Numbered from the stretch's first letter, positions 7,570 to 16,158 are shown. The stretch: 64,000 nucleotides of DNA from JBMOUD01 sp049319665 (GCF_049319665.1 NZ_JBMOUD010000012.1:73766-137765), one strand, 5' to 3'. Notes: generated by a model not told the origin, from the letters alone. Numbers and translations: made by a program.

Positions 7570-8634
7570 TTAGGACGCCTCGTCCCACTTAAGTACCGCT
7601 TTGATTATGTTGTTGTGATGCATATCTGTCACCGCCTGATTGATATCGGTGATTGGGTACTCACTGATCAGTGCCTCGAGCGGGAACTGACCCGCCTGCC
7701 AAAGTGCAATCAGCTTAGGAATAAATGTCTGGGGTACCGCATCCCCTTGAATGACACCAATGACCTTGCGTCCTCGCGATAAGGTTTCGCTACTGGCTTT
7801 GGTTAGCGTCACCATAATGCCATCGTTTTTAAGCACATCGCGGCCCAACTCGGCAAGATGGCTAATACCTGTGGTATCAATGACGTAATCCATGCTTGGG
7901 CATAGTGTAATCAGCTCATTTTCACTGTCGGCATCGATCACTTCGGTCGCCCCCAACTGCTGAGCTAATTTTAAACGAGAAGCGTGCTGGTCAACGGCAA
8001 TAATCGTCGTTGCGCCTGCGACCTTAGCAGCCATAATCGCGGCTAATCCCACCGGGCCTACGCCCATGACTAATACGCTTTGTCCGGGTTGCACATTAAG
8101 GCTATTGAACACGGTGCCCGCACCGGTTTGCATACCGCAGCCTAAGGGGGCGAGCAGTGATAACGGTAGGGAAGGGTCAATTTTGATCAGGTTGCGTTCA
8201 GTCACCAGCGCATGGCTGGCGAAAGAGGACTGACCAAAGAAGTGGCCTTTCACCTCTGATGGATAAGCGCTGCTGCCATCAAGGCGGCTAAAACCAAGGT
8301 TAAGCGTAGAGAAGTGCGCACATTCAGCCGGCCTGCCTTCATCACAAGCTGGGCAAGCGCCGCAGGATTGGTAAGATAGCAATACGTGATCGCCGGGTTT
8401 AACACTGGTGACATCCTGACCGACTTGCTCAACAATCCCCGCACCTTCGTGGCCCAAAATAGCGCCTTCGCTGCGGCAACCGATATCGATATGGCTAAGG
8501 CCACAGGCCTTTATCCGAACGAGGACTTCGTTTTTTTCGGGGGTGTCGATACGAATATCTTCGAAAGTAAATCGCTGATTACTCCCACGTACGACTGCTG
8601 CATTGATGATTTTGCTGCCTGCTTTTGTTGTCAT
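7570..8634 (-). CDS. Zinc-type medium-chain alcohol dehydrogenase, catalytic Cys replaced
   Basis: 354 residues from the second ATG, which lies 8 bases after GGGAG; an ATG two codons earlier is too close to that site. The GroES-like domain has GHEGAGIVEQVG and all four structural-zinc cysteines (SCGACPACDEGRPAEC). The Rossmann domain carries VMGVGPVGLAAIMAAK and an Asp (IAVDQH), suggesting NAD+. It resembles benzyl-alcohol/geraniol-type NAD-dependent dehydrogenases. The first catalytic-zinc ligand is altered: CGLSHID in place of the usual CG.CHTD, a Cys-to-Ser change; His and Glu of GHE remain. Activity is therefore uncertain. It is monocistronic, and the substrate is unknown. Confidence 0.8.
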   Translation of the reverse strand: MTTKAGSKIINAAVVRGSNQRFTFEDIRIDTPEKNEVLVRIKACGLSHIDIGCRSEGAILGHEGAGIVEQVGQDVTSVKPGDHVLLSYQSCGACPACDEGRPAECAHFSTLNLGFSRLDGSSAYPSEVKGHFFGQSSFASHALVTERNLIKIDPSLPLSLLAPLGCGMQTGAGTVFNSLNVQPGQSVLVMGVGPVGLAAIMAAKVAGATTIIAVDQHASRLKLAQQLGATEVIDADSENELITLCPSMDYVIDTTGISHLAELGRDVLKNDGIMVTLTKASSETLSRGRKVIGVIQGDAVPQTFIPKLIALWQAGQFPLEALISEYPITDINQAVTDMHHNNIIKAVLKWDEAS

Positions 8635-8838
8635 ATCCATATCTCCCGTTTAGCTATTTTTGTGAAAAGCTAAGCATTAATTGTTAGTTTACTCCGCGTT
8701 GCTCTGCTGCTTTGATGACCGCCATTTTATGTTCACCCACAAAAATTAGGCTATTCTTGTAACGTTCTCATTCTATGAAGAGATGCGTTTTCTTTATCTA
8801 CAAATCTGGCTTACTAATAATTTATAAGAGGCAATAAC

Positions 8839-9774
8839 ATGACAGGGCGTGGGCGAGTTAGGGGAATGGTCAGTGCCGTAGCATTGGCGGTGTTAACTAC
8901 ATTGAGTATGTCGGCACAGGCCGCAGATAACGTAACCGTTGGCTCAAAAATTGATACAGAAGGTTCACTGCTCGGTAACCTGATCGTGCAAGTTCTTGAT
9001 GCTAACGGCATCAAAACGGTGAATAAATTGCAGCTCGGTACCACGAGCGTATTGCGCGGTGCCATCACCTCGGGTGAGATTGATATCTACCCTGAATATA
9101 CTGGTAATGGGGCTTTCTTCTTCTCTGACGAAAAAGATCCGGCTTGGAAGAATGCTCAAGCTGGCTACGAGAAAGTCAAACAGCTCGATTACGACAAAAA
9201 TAAAATTGTCTGGCTCTCACCATCACCAGCGAATAACACCTGGACTATCGCCGTTCGTCAGGATGTCGCCAATGCTAATCACCTCAAAACGTTGGCTGAT
9301 TTAGGCAAGTGGATTGATGGCGGTGGTGATTTCAAATTGGCCGCATCAGCGGAATTTATTGCGCGTCCAGACGCGCTACCAGCCTTTGAAAACGCCTATG
9401 ACTTCAAACTCAAACAAAGCCAATTATTATCATTAGCCGGTGGTGATACTGCGGTGACTATCAAAGCTGCTGCAGAAAAAACCTCCGGTGTGAATGCGGC
9501 GATGGCTTACGGCACTGATGGTCCAGTGGCGGCATTAGGCCTGCAAACGCTTGAAGACCCAAAAGGCGTACAGCCAATCTATGCACCGGCCCCGATTATT
9601 CGTGAAGCGGTGTTGAAAGAGCACCCAAATATTCCTGACTTGCTGAAACCTGTGTTCGACTCACTGGATGCGAAAACCTTGCAAAAACTCAACGCTCAGA
9701 TTGCCGTTGGCGGTCAGGATGCGAAAAAAGTCGCGGCGAAGTATCTGCAAGAGAAAGGTTTTATTAAAAAATAA
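8839..9774 (+). CDS. osmF: Osmoprotectant ABC transporter, periplasmic binding protein OsmF
   Basis: A 311-residue secreted binding protein: signal peptide residues 1-29 (cleavage after SAQA), then the OpuAC-type domain starting VTVGSKIDTEGSLLGNLI and containing the DIYPEYTGNG segment conserved in quaternary-amine binding proteins. It is the first gene of a set ordered binding protein-permease-ATPase-permease, identical to E. coli yehZYXW. Those proteins form a low-affinity glycine-betaine-type importer that is stress (RpoS) induced in E. coli. AGAGG precedes the ATG. A gctattct -10-like element lies about 90 bases upstream; RpoS control is expected from the family, not shown here. Confidence 0.9.
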   Translation: MTGRGRVRGMVSAVALAVLTTLSMSAQAADNVTVGSKIDTEGSLLGNLIVQVLDANGIKTVNKLQLGTTSVLRGAITSGEIDIYPEYTGNGAFFFSDEKDPAWKNAQAGYEKVKQLDYDKNKIVWLSPSPANNTWTIAVRQDVANANHLKTLADLGKWIDGGGDFKLAASAEFIARPDALPAFENAYDFKLKQSQLLSLAGGDTAVTIKAAAEKTSGVNAAMAYGTDGPVAALGLQTLEDPKGVQPIYAPAPIIREAVLKEHPNIPDLLKPVFDSLDAKTLQKLNAQIAVGGQDAKKVAAKYLQEKGFIKK

Positions 9775-9872
9775 AAGCTTGTATTAAAAGCACACAGTAG
9801 GATGTCTTTTAATCGATAGCGAAACGATGCCTGTGTTGGTGGCGAGCTGCCGCACAGGCTGGGAGTGTTTTT

Positions 9873-11036
9873 TTGACGTACGCTGTAAAGAATCGCGTGT
9901 TGTTAACGCTGGTAGTCTTGTTAATAGCGGCAGGCAGCGGGCTGGCATTTCTTAGTCACGCACCTAACCGTTTGATCTCTGGGCAGGGAATTTCGCTGTT
10001 TAGCCTGCTGCACGGCTTCGCCTTATTGCTCGTGATCCCAGTATTTTTCTTGTTGCTGCTATCTTTTATTTCTCCCTCTCGACGCAGCCATTTATTGGTT
10101 TTGCTGATGGCTGAGATTTTGTTGGCCGGACTCGTTGGTTTATCGGGACATACCGCGTTAGTTTTAACCGGCGGTGATGAGGATAGCCTGGCACGCACCT
10201 CGTTTGGCTCCGGCTTTTGGAGCTGCGCCGCGCTGGCGCTGCTGATCGCCAGTGATGCGATTAGCCGACTTACCCGCAGCCATAGTTGGCGCATTCTGCT
10301 TAATGTGCAGATAGCGGTCCCGGTGATCTTGTTATTGGCTAGCGGGCAACTCTCTCAGCTCTCCCTATTGAAAGAATACGATAACCGCTCCGATGTGTTT
10401 AATGCGGCACTATGGCAGCATCTGGGGATTCTGCTCGGAACTTTATTGCCCGCCATTTTGATTGGCGTGCCGCTTGGATTGATTTGTACCAACTCTGCAC
10501 GTTGGAAAGCGGTGATCCTTCCGCTACTTAATATCATTCAAACCATCCCTTCTATTGCTTTATTTGGCCTGCTATTAGCACCGCTTGCCGGATTGGCTAA
10601 AGCTTTGCCTTGGCTCTCTGCGATAGGAATTAGTGGCATCGGCGTGGCACCTGCCATTATTGCTCTGGTACTTTATTCATTATTGCCACTGGTACGCAGC
10701 GTCATCGCGGGCTTGGGGTCAGTACCTGAAAATGTATTGGAATCAGCGCGTGGTATGGGCATGAGTCGCTCACAGGTCTTTTTTAAAGCACAAATTCCTA
10801 TCGCCTTGCCGGTGATCTTATCCGGTATTCGTATTGTCGCTGTGCAAACCGTCGGTATGGCCATGGTTGCCGCGTTGATTGGCGCAGGCGGACTAGGTGC
10901 CATTATGTTCCAAGGGCTTCTCAGCAGTGCTCTAGATTTGGTACTGCTTGGGGTGATCCCGGCGATATTGATGGCAGTCATTGTCGATGGTTTATTTAAA
11001 TTTTTGGTCTCAATCTTGGAAACTTCACGCAAATGA
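9873..11036 (+). CDS. yehY: Osmoprotectant ABC transporter permease YehY (TTG start)
   Basis: 387 residues. The N-terminal third adds extra membrane helices (about residues 9-165), as in E. coli YehY (385 aa). The C-terminal half is a classic ABC permease with the EAA loop: NVLESARGMGMSRSQVFFKAQIPIALPVI. The start is a TTG, supported by GGAG 7 bases upstream; the next in-frame candidate (GTG, codon 9) has no ribosome site and would cut into helix 1. It lies 98 bases after osmF, with no terminator seen, and overlaps yehX by four bases (ATGA), so translation is coupled. Confidence 0.88.
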   Translation: MTYAVKNRVLLTLVVLLIAAGSGLAFLSHAPNRLISGQGISLFSLLHGFALLLVIPVFFLLLLSFISPSRRSHLLVLLMAEILLAGLVGLSGHTALVLTGGDEDSLARTSFGSGFWSCAALALLIASDAISRLTRSHSWRILLNVQIAVPVILLLASGQLSQLSLLKEYDNRSDVFNAALWQHLGILLGTLLPAILIGVPLGLICTNSARWKAVILPLLNIIQTIPSIALFGLLLAPLAGLAKALPWLSAIGISGIGVAPAIIALVLYSLLPLVRSVIAGLGSVPENVLESARGMGMSRSQVFFKAQIPIALPVILSGIRIVAVQTVGMAMVAALIGAGGLGAIMFQGLLSSALDLVLLGVIPAILMAVIVDGLFKFLVSILETSRK

Positions 11037-11968
11037 TTCATTTCAAACAAGTCAGTAAACATTTTGCGGGCAAAGCCGTGGTTCGGGACCTTACGCTGGA
11101 CATCGCACAAGGCGAGTTCACCGTGCTTATCGGTACGTCGGGGTCGGGCAAATCGACCACACTGAAAATGATTAATCGTTTGATCGAGCACGATCGCGGC
11201 AGCATTACTTTTGCGGGTGAGCCGATAGAAAAACTACGAGCACAAGAACTACGCCGCCGAATGGGCTATGCCATTCAATCTATCGGCCTGTTTCCTCATT
11301 GGACGGTGGAAGAGAATATCGCTACCGTGCCGCAACTGTTGAAATGGCCGAAAAATAAAATTCGCGATCGTGTGACCGAACTGCTGGAGCTATTGCACTT
11401 AGAGCCAGAACAGTTTCGCCATCGTTATCCGCACCAACTTTCCGGCGGCCAACAACAGCGAGTTGGCGTGGCGCGTGCGCTTGCGGCTGACCCAGATGTG
11501 TTGTTAATGGACGAACCTTTCGGCGCGTTGGATCCTGTGACACGAACGGCTTTACAGCAAGAGATTGCGCGTATCCACCAGCTTTTGGGACGCACCATTG
11601 TGCTGGTTACTCATGATATTGATGAAGCATTAAGCCTGGCAGATCGTATTGTTTTGCTTAATGAAGGACAGATTGTTCAGCAAGGCACGCCGTTGGAGAT
11701 GCTAACTAAACCGGCAACGCCATTTGTGCGAGACTTTTTTGGTCGCAGTGATATGGGTATCAAATTGCTTTCCCTGGGCTTGGTGAGTGAGCGTGTTCGT
11801 CGCGGGCAAACGGCGCAAGGTGAACCTATTCTCGCGTCGATGACGCTGCGAGAAGCGTTATCGATATTCGTCGCACGCCATACGCAACAATTGCCAGTGA
11901 TTGATGAACAGGGGCAAGCACTGGGCGTACTGCATTTTGCCGATCTGGTGGCAGAAAGGGAGTCGTGA
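11033..11968 (+). CDS. yehX: Osmoprotectant ABC transporter ATPase YehX
   Basis: A 311-residue ATPase of the ProV/OpuCA family that energises import by the flanking permeases at the cytoplasmic membrane face. Walker A GTSGSGKST (about 34-42), Q-loop YAIQSIG, signature LSGGQQQRVGVARAL, Walker B VLLMDEPFGALD and the switch His (VTHDIDEAL) are all present. A short C-terminal CBS-like tail (about residues 240-311) contains RQLPVIDEQG-like and LGVLHFADL segments, as in family members that sense ionic strength. It overlaps both neighbours. Confidence 0.92.
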   Translation: MIHFKQVSKHFAGKAVVRDLTLDIAQGEFTVLIGTSGSGKSTTLKMINRLIEHDRGSITFAGEPIEKLRAQELRRRMGYAIQSIGLFPHWTVEENIATVPQLLKWPKNKIRDRVTELLELLHLEPEQFRHRYPHQLSGGQQQRVGVARALAADPDVLLMDEPFGALDPVTRTALQQEIARIHQLLGRTIVLVTHDIDEALSLADRIVLLNEGQIVQQGTPLEMLTKPATPFVRDFFGRSDMGIKLLSLGLVSERVRRGQTAQGEPILASMTLREALSIFVARHTQQLPVIDEQGQALGVLHFADLVAERES

Positions 11969-12753
11969 TGAAACAACAATCTACAATGTCAGGATCGTCG
12001 CTGCTGCGCTGGGTAAAAGATCCGCTGCCGTGGGTCATTTTATTATTGCTGGCGTTGGTTTTCGGCATGACCTCACTGAGCGGTTTTTTTCACTGGTTAT
12101 TTCCTCATGTCGATCAGCCCGTTTATCTGCAAGATAGTTTTGCTCAACTGGTTGAGGCACATTTAATGCTGGTGGGCATCTCGAGCCTTCTAGCCATTAT
12201 TATTGGTCTGAGTTCCGGAATTGCTGTCACCCGAGAGGCGGGCAAAGAGTTTCGTTCTATTGTCGAAACCATTGTGGCGGTAGGGCAAACCTTTCCCCCG
12301 GTGGCGGTTCTGGCCGTGGCGATCCCAGCGATGGGATTTAGCGAAAAACCGGCCATTATTGCGTTAGTGTTATATGGCCTGTTGCCGATTGTGCAAGGCA
12401 CATTGGCCGGAGTGGAGTCGGTGCCTGCTTCGGCGCGTGAAATTGCCAAAGGTGTTGGCATGAGCCCTTGGCAAATCCTTACCCGCGTTGAGCTTCCTTT
12501 AGCTGCACCGGTGATTCTGTCTGGCATTCGTACTTCGGTGATTATCAATATCGGCACCGCGGCAATTGCTTCCACCGTCGGCACCCAAAGTCTGGGCTCA
12601 CCGATTATTATTGGATTAAGTGGCTTTAATACGGCTTATGTTTTACAAGGTGCGCTGATTGTCGCACTGCTAGCGATCATCGTAGACATGTTGTTTGAAC
12701 GAGGCAGTCGCTGGTTACAGCGCTGGCAACCGAACGCATCTCACATAAAATAA
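11968..12753 (+). CDS. yehW: Osmoprotectant ABC transporter permease YehW
   Basis: A 261-residue permease with about six membrane helices and an EAA loop (SAREIAKGVGMSPWQILTRVELPLAAPVI). The ATG overlaps the yehX stop by one base and is 5-6 bases after AAAGGGAG; an in-frame GTG one codon earlier is possible. It completes the transporter: two different permeases flank the ATPase gene, as in E. coli yehZYXW. A long perfect terminator follows, so the operon is exactly these four genes. Confidence 0.9.
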   Translation: MKQQSTMSGSSLLRWVKDPLPWVILLLLALVFGMTSLSGFFHWLFPHVDQPVYLQDSFAQLVEAHLMLVGISSLLAIIIGLSSGIAVTREAGKEFRSIVETIVAVGQTFPPVAVLAVAIPAMGFSEKPAIIALVLYGLLPIVQGTLAGVESVPASAREIAKGVGMSPWQILTRVELPLAAPVILSGIRTSVIINIGTAAIASTVGTQSLGSPIIIGLSGFNTAYVLQGALIVALLAIIVDMLFERGSRWLQRWQPNASHIK

Positions 12754-12767
12754 TTCGCATTAATAAC

Positions 12768-12808
12768 AAAAACGGCCAGCGGTATCTGCAATACCGCTGG
12801 CCGTTTTT
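12768..12808 (+). terminator. Strong intrinsic terminator of the osmF-yehYXW operon
   Basis: An 18-bp perfect stem (aaaaacggccagcggtat and its complement) with a 5-base loop; the stem itself ends in a T5 tract. It can act on both strands. Confidence 0.92.
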
Positions 12809-12866
12809 GTTATCTTTGGGTCTGGCTTGATACCATTGAATCAGGGTATCTAACCAGAGAGCGTAC

Positions 12867-13040
12867 TCAGGACGCAGGGGACGTTTGCGCAGGCTGGCTG
12901 GTCGGTGCCGGAGCACTTGTCGGGTGGGTAACTGGTTCTTCAATAACAATGGCATAACCTGCCACCATCACGCCACCTATTGCGCCGAGTGCCATCAATC
13001 CAAAGAGGGCGATAAACAGTTTTTTACCGATGTTACTCAT
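12867..13040 (-). CDS. Small single-pass membrane protein, unknown function
   Basis: A 57-residue product. Residues 1-7 are basic (MSNIGKK), 8-33 form one hydrophobic segment rich in Gly and Ala (LFIALFGLMALGAIGG...), and the tail is Pro/Thr/Ser/Gln-rich (PTSAPAPTSQPAQTSPAS). This is the layout of a membrane-anchored small protein with an exposed flexible tail. A weak GGA-type ribosome site lies 8 bases before the ATG. I do not recognise the family. It sits alone, between the osmF-operon terminator and yedA, on the opposite strand. Confidence 0.55.
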   Translation of the reverse strand: MSNIGKKLFIALFGLMALGAIGGVMVAGYAIVIEEPVTHPTSAPAPTSQPAQTSPAS

Positions 13041-13290
13041 TTTAAATCCAGCGTTGGGTCAACATTCAGTCAGCGATTATAGAACCATTCTACAGCTTGG
13101 CCCAGACGTTATTTCTACGAATGATATTTATTCGCAAAAACAATCGTTAAACTTGCCATATTCAAGCTTCATTACGCAGAAGTAGATCTAAATCGCATAA
13201 TATTATTCTATTTAAAAATATTCTCTTGCTCGAGTATCATGCTTTATCGTTCAATCACTTCCATACCCTTTCGGCTGATAAGAAAATCTT

Positions 13291-14187
13291 ATGTCTCGCT
13301 CCACTCGTTTGGCATTACCTCTGATTGCTTCTTTATTTGCACTTTATTTTATTTGGGGCTCAACTTATTTTGTGATTCGCGTTGGCGTGGAAAGTTGGCC
13401 ACCGTTGATGATGGCTGGAATACGCTTTTTAGTTGCCGGTTGTGTGTTGTTTAGCTGGTTGCTGTTTCGTGGTCATAAAGTCCCAGGATTTCGGTTATGG
13501 CTGTCAGCGGGAGCGATAGGTATTCTACTGTTGGCGATAGGTAATGGGTTAGTGACAGTGGCTGAACATATGGATGTTCCTTCTGGCATTGCCGCAGTCA
13601 TGGTCGCAACGGTACCGTTGTTTACTTTATGCTTTAGCCGTTTCTGGGGAATCTCTCACAGCCGTGTCGAGTGGGCCGGTGTTGCTATTGGTCTGTGCGG
13701 CATCGTGTTGCTTAATACCGGTTCCAACCTGAGCGGCAATCCGTGGGGCGCGGTACTTATCCTGATTGCGTCTTTAAGCTGGGCGTTTGGTTCGGTATGG
13801 AGCGCACGTATAACATTGCCGGCAGGGTTGATGGCCGGTGCGGTTGAAATGCTCGTGGCAGGCGTGGTGCTATTAATTGCGAGCCACTTCACCGGCGAAC
13901 ACCTGAACGCGATGCCAAGCACACGCAGCTTCCTGGCGCTGGGCTATTTGGTGGTATTTGGTTCGATGATTGCGATCAGCGCCTATATGTTTTTACTAAA
14001 AACCGTGCGTCCGGCGATTGCGACCAGTTACGCATACGTTAACCCGGTCGTTGCCGTATTGCTCGGTATCGGTTTCGGTGGTGAATGGCTATCACCGGTA
14101 GAATGGCTGGCATTAGTCATTATTTTGAGCGCGGTACTGTTGGTGACGCTGGGGCGTTTCGTTTTTAGAAACCGACATCGCGGTTAG
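13291..14187 (+). CDS. yedA: EamA/DMT family transporter YedA
   Basis: A 298-residue inner-membrane protein with ten helices in two EamA repeats. The first repeat starts LFALYFIWGSTYFVIRVGVESWPPLMMAG, and the second contains LIASLSWAFGSVWSARITLP. Closely spaced signatures match E. coli YedA (306 aa): AEHMDVPSGIAAVMVATVPLFTL, and TSYAYVNPVVAVLLG in helix 9. YedA is an uncharacterised drug/metabolite transporter, and the substrate is unknown. It is monocistronic with an AT-rich upstream region; no clear ribosome site was seen before the ATG. Confidence 0.9.
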   Translation: MSRSTRLALPLIASLFALYFIWGSTYFVIRVGVESWPPLMMAGIRFLVAGCVLFSWLLFRGHKVPGFRLWLSAGAIGILLLAIGNGLVTVAEHMDVPSGIAAVMVATVPLFTLCFSRFWGISHSRVEWAGVAIGLCGIVLLNTGSNLSGNPWGAVLILIASLSWAFGSVWSARITLPAGLMAGAVEMLVAGVVLLIASHFTGEHLNAMPSTRSFLALGYLVVFGSMIAISAYMFLLKTVRPAIATSYAYVNPVVAVLLGIGFGGEWLSPVEWLALVIILSAVLLVTLGRFVFRNRHRG

Positions 14188-14318
14188 GCGATTTTGGAAA
14201 GTCGATAACGGTATAAATTGAAGCAATGGCCGTGCTTTGGCGGCGTTTTAACATCAGAACGGTGTAAGTTTTGCACTGAACCCCAGATCTTTTATCCATG
14301 ATTTGGAGGTTCGATACC

Positions 14319-14450
14319 ATGAAGCATCCTTTTTCAATTCGTCTGGCTGCGGTTCAGCATTACCTTTCAAAAGCCACCCCAAGCCAAGCCAAGCCAGGCT
14401 TGGGGAAACGCCTAAACCTCGAGCTAGATTTCATCTTTATTTTGATGTAA
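14319..14450 (+). pseudogene. Relic resembling the N-terminus of an IS3-family transposase OrfA
   Basis: The 43-codon frame starts MKHPFSIRLAAVQHYLS behind a good GGAGG ribosome site. That beginning matches the first helix of IS3-group OrfA proteins (MK.SFE.KL.AV.HYL..). After about 20 codons similarity ends at a low-complexity AAGCC repeat. It overlaps the 3' end of mlrA. No inverted repeats or other IS parts were seen nearby, so this is only a probable fossil. Confidence 0.35.
14377..14405 (-). terminator. Hairpin downstream of mlrA
   Basis: The 9-bp stem ccccaagcc / ggcttgggg encloses a tandem AAGCC repeat. On the minus strand it is followed by TGGCTTTTG, a weak T-run, so it is a possible mlrA terminator. 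Confidence 0.4.
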
Positions 14451-15227
14451 TCCCTTAATCAATGTTAACTCTGCGATTGGCGCGGTTGCGAGCAGCGCCG
14501 CACTGCCAAGTAGCTGCACAGGTAACCCGATTTGTTGCCATTCTTGTAAGCGAATACGCTGAAGCTTTGTTAAACGTCCCTCGGCCCAAACTAGAATTTG
14601 TGCGGCTTGGATACCTTCCAACTGAGGTTCTGCGAGAGGTTGAGCCAGTAATTCGATATGTACGCCATCTTGGCTTCGCACAATGGCTTCGAGCCACAGT
14701 TCTGTGCTGTCAATGTCCCCCCATCCAAGTAACAACACGTTAATGCCGGGCGTTTTGCGGGCGGCATTAAGGCAGGTAATAGCATGTTCAATCAACATGC
14801 CATCAAGCTGGCTGCACATGAGCAAAGTGGAAGGATGGGATTTCAGACGAGTGCGAAGAGGGCGCAGTACATTGTTGACCAATGCGTTAGCTGGATAGTC
14901 GCGGCCAAGCTCATTAATTATCTGTCGTGCTTTGCTGGTTTGGAACTCTTGTAGCGCACTAAGTAAACGCTGTTCCGACTGTGACCAACCGCTGGGCAGC
15001 GGTGAGAGTGTGCCTTCTAACAGCGCCTTAATCTGGCCAACAGGAACACCTCGATTAATCCAAGCCAGAATAGTTTGAATGGTATCAAGATCAGTATCAT
15101 CAAATTGACGATGTCCACCTTCGGTGCGCTGAGGTTTTAATAGACCATAGCGGCGTTGCCAGGCGCGCAGCGTGACGGGATTAATACCGCAGATGCGGGC
15201 TACTTCACCAATACTGTATAAAGACAT
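14424..15227 (-). CDS. mlrA: MerR-family regulator MlrA
   Basis: 267 residues. The N-terminal MerR winged helix is seen at residues 1-70 (IGEVARICGINPVTLRAWQRRYGLLKPQRT.GGHRQF). The rest resembles the B12-binding-like regulatory domain of MlrA, without the DxHxxG cobalamin motif. In E. coli MlrA activates csgD, and so curli and biofilm, and lies next to yehWXYZ; here it is again close to that operon, separated by yedA and the small membrane-protein gene. A 14-bp perfect inverted repeat built on TTGTAC lies just upstream, matching the core of the reported MlrA recognition sequence and suggesting autoregulation. It is slightly longer than E. coli MlrA (243 aa). Confidence 0.88.
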   Translation of the reverse strand: MSLYSIGEVARICGINPVTLRAWQRRYGLLKPQRTEGGHRQFDDTDLDTIQTILAWINRGVPVGQIKALLEGTLSPLPSGWSQSEQRLLSALQEFQTSKARQIINELGRDYPANALVNNVLRPLRTRLKSHPSTLLMCSQLDGMLIEHAITCLNAARKTPGINVLLLGWGDIDSTELWLEAIVRSQDGVHIELLAQPLAEPQLEGIQAAQILVWAEGRLTKLQRIRLQEWQQIGLPVQLLGSAALLATAPIAELTLIKGLHQNKDEI

Positions 15228-15273
15228 AACAAATCCAATGAGTTTTCAACGAGCCATATTACTGTAGTCGGAT

Positions 15274-15316
15274 TTATAAACTTGTACGAATATAAAATTT
15301 TAGTACAAGTTTATAA
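15274..15316. promoter_or_regulatory. Large perfect palindrome, candidate MlrA operator
   Basis: The arms ttataaacttgtac (15274-15287) and gtacaagtttataa (15303-15316) are perfect 14-bp reverse complements with a 15-base AT-rich spacer. The half-site CTTGTAC resembles the TTGTACA half-site of MlrA/CarH-type MerR regulators. It lies 47 bases before mlrA and upstream of the divergent acetyltransferase gene, so it could control both. Confidence 0.6.
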
Positions 15317-15423
15317 GGTCAAATCTCTCCCTTCATTTTTCAGGCCGGATCGCGTTGCCTAATTGAATTTTATAGCCTAGTTTATCCATTCACTGTCTGG
15401 TCTTGAGTCGTTGGAAATCCATT

Positions 15424-15960
15424 ATGTTAACCATTGGCGAATTGAAATTTGGCGAATTTTCTCGAGATTTTTCGCCCGCAGATATAGATGCTTTGGCTGA
15501 TACGCTTTTTGCCTGCGTTGAGCAAGGGGCAAGCGTGGGTTTTATCCTGCCTTTTAGCAAACAACAGGCACAGGTGTTTTGGCATAAGTTGCTGCCTGCA
15601 TTTGCTAGTGGAGAAAAACGATTATTGGTCGCGCGGCTGCACGGAAAAATTGTCGGTACCGTACAATTGGTTGTCGGCGCACCGGCTAACGGTAAACATC
15701 GTGCCGAGGTGTCAAAACTTTTAGTCCATCCAGAAGCAAGACGCCAGGGGATTGCCAAACAGCTGATGCAGCGTATTGAGACGTTGGCACTGATTGAAGA
15801 GAAGAGTTTGCTGGTGCTAGACACCGATACTCACGGTAGTGCTGTTGCTCTGTATGAAGGTCTTGGCTATCAGCTGGCCGGAGTGATTCCAGATTACGCC
15901 CTTTCTGTAGGGGGTGAATTACACGCCACCAGTGTGATGTATAAAAAACTTACCGCATAA
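15424..15960 (+). CDS. GNAT family N-acetyltransferase
   Basis: 178 residues from an ATG beginning MLTIGELKFGEF; a TTG seven codons upstream is a less likely start. The GNAT acetyl-CoA site is clear: VSKLLVHPEARRQGIAKQLM (about residues 98-117), followed by LVLDTDTHGSAVALYEGLGYQ. The family transfers acetyl from acetyl-CoA to an amine in the cytoplasm; the acceptor is unknown. It is divergent from mlrA and shares the palindrome region. Confidence 0.8.
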   Translation: MLTIGELKFGEFSRDFSPADIDALADTLFACVEQGASVGFILPFSKQQAQVFWHKLLPAFASGEKRLLVARLHGKIVGTVQLVVGAPANGKHRAEVSKLLVHPEARRQGIAKQLMQRIETLALIEEKSLLVLDTDTHGSAVALYEGLGYQLAGVIPDYALSVGGELHATSVMYKKLTA

Positions 15961-16134
15961 GCCTCGTTTTCATATCAAATCTTAATTATCTTTTATATCA
16001 ACTAGTTGTCTGTTTTTTGTGTTGTCAGCTAGTTGATTTCCATCTTGCTATATTCTGCTTGTAATCGGCCTTCCTTGTCGCGTTTTGTGATCTCTGCTGG
16101 AATTTTTTTGAACAGCGAATAAATACTCTTTTTT

Positions 16135-16158
16135 TTAATTGAACGGTCGTTCAATTAA
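16135..16158 (+). promoter_or_regulatory. BetI-like operator palindrome
   Basis: The perfect 11-bp arms ttaattgaacg / cgttcaattaa surround a GT spacer, 96 bases before the BCCT transporter start. TTGAACG..CGTTCAA is the form of operator bound by BetI, the choline-responsive TetR repressor of bet genes. No betIBA genes are in the window. Confidence 0.55.
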
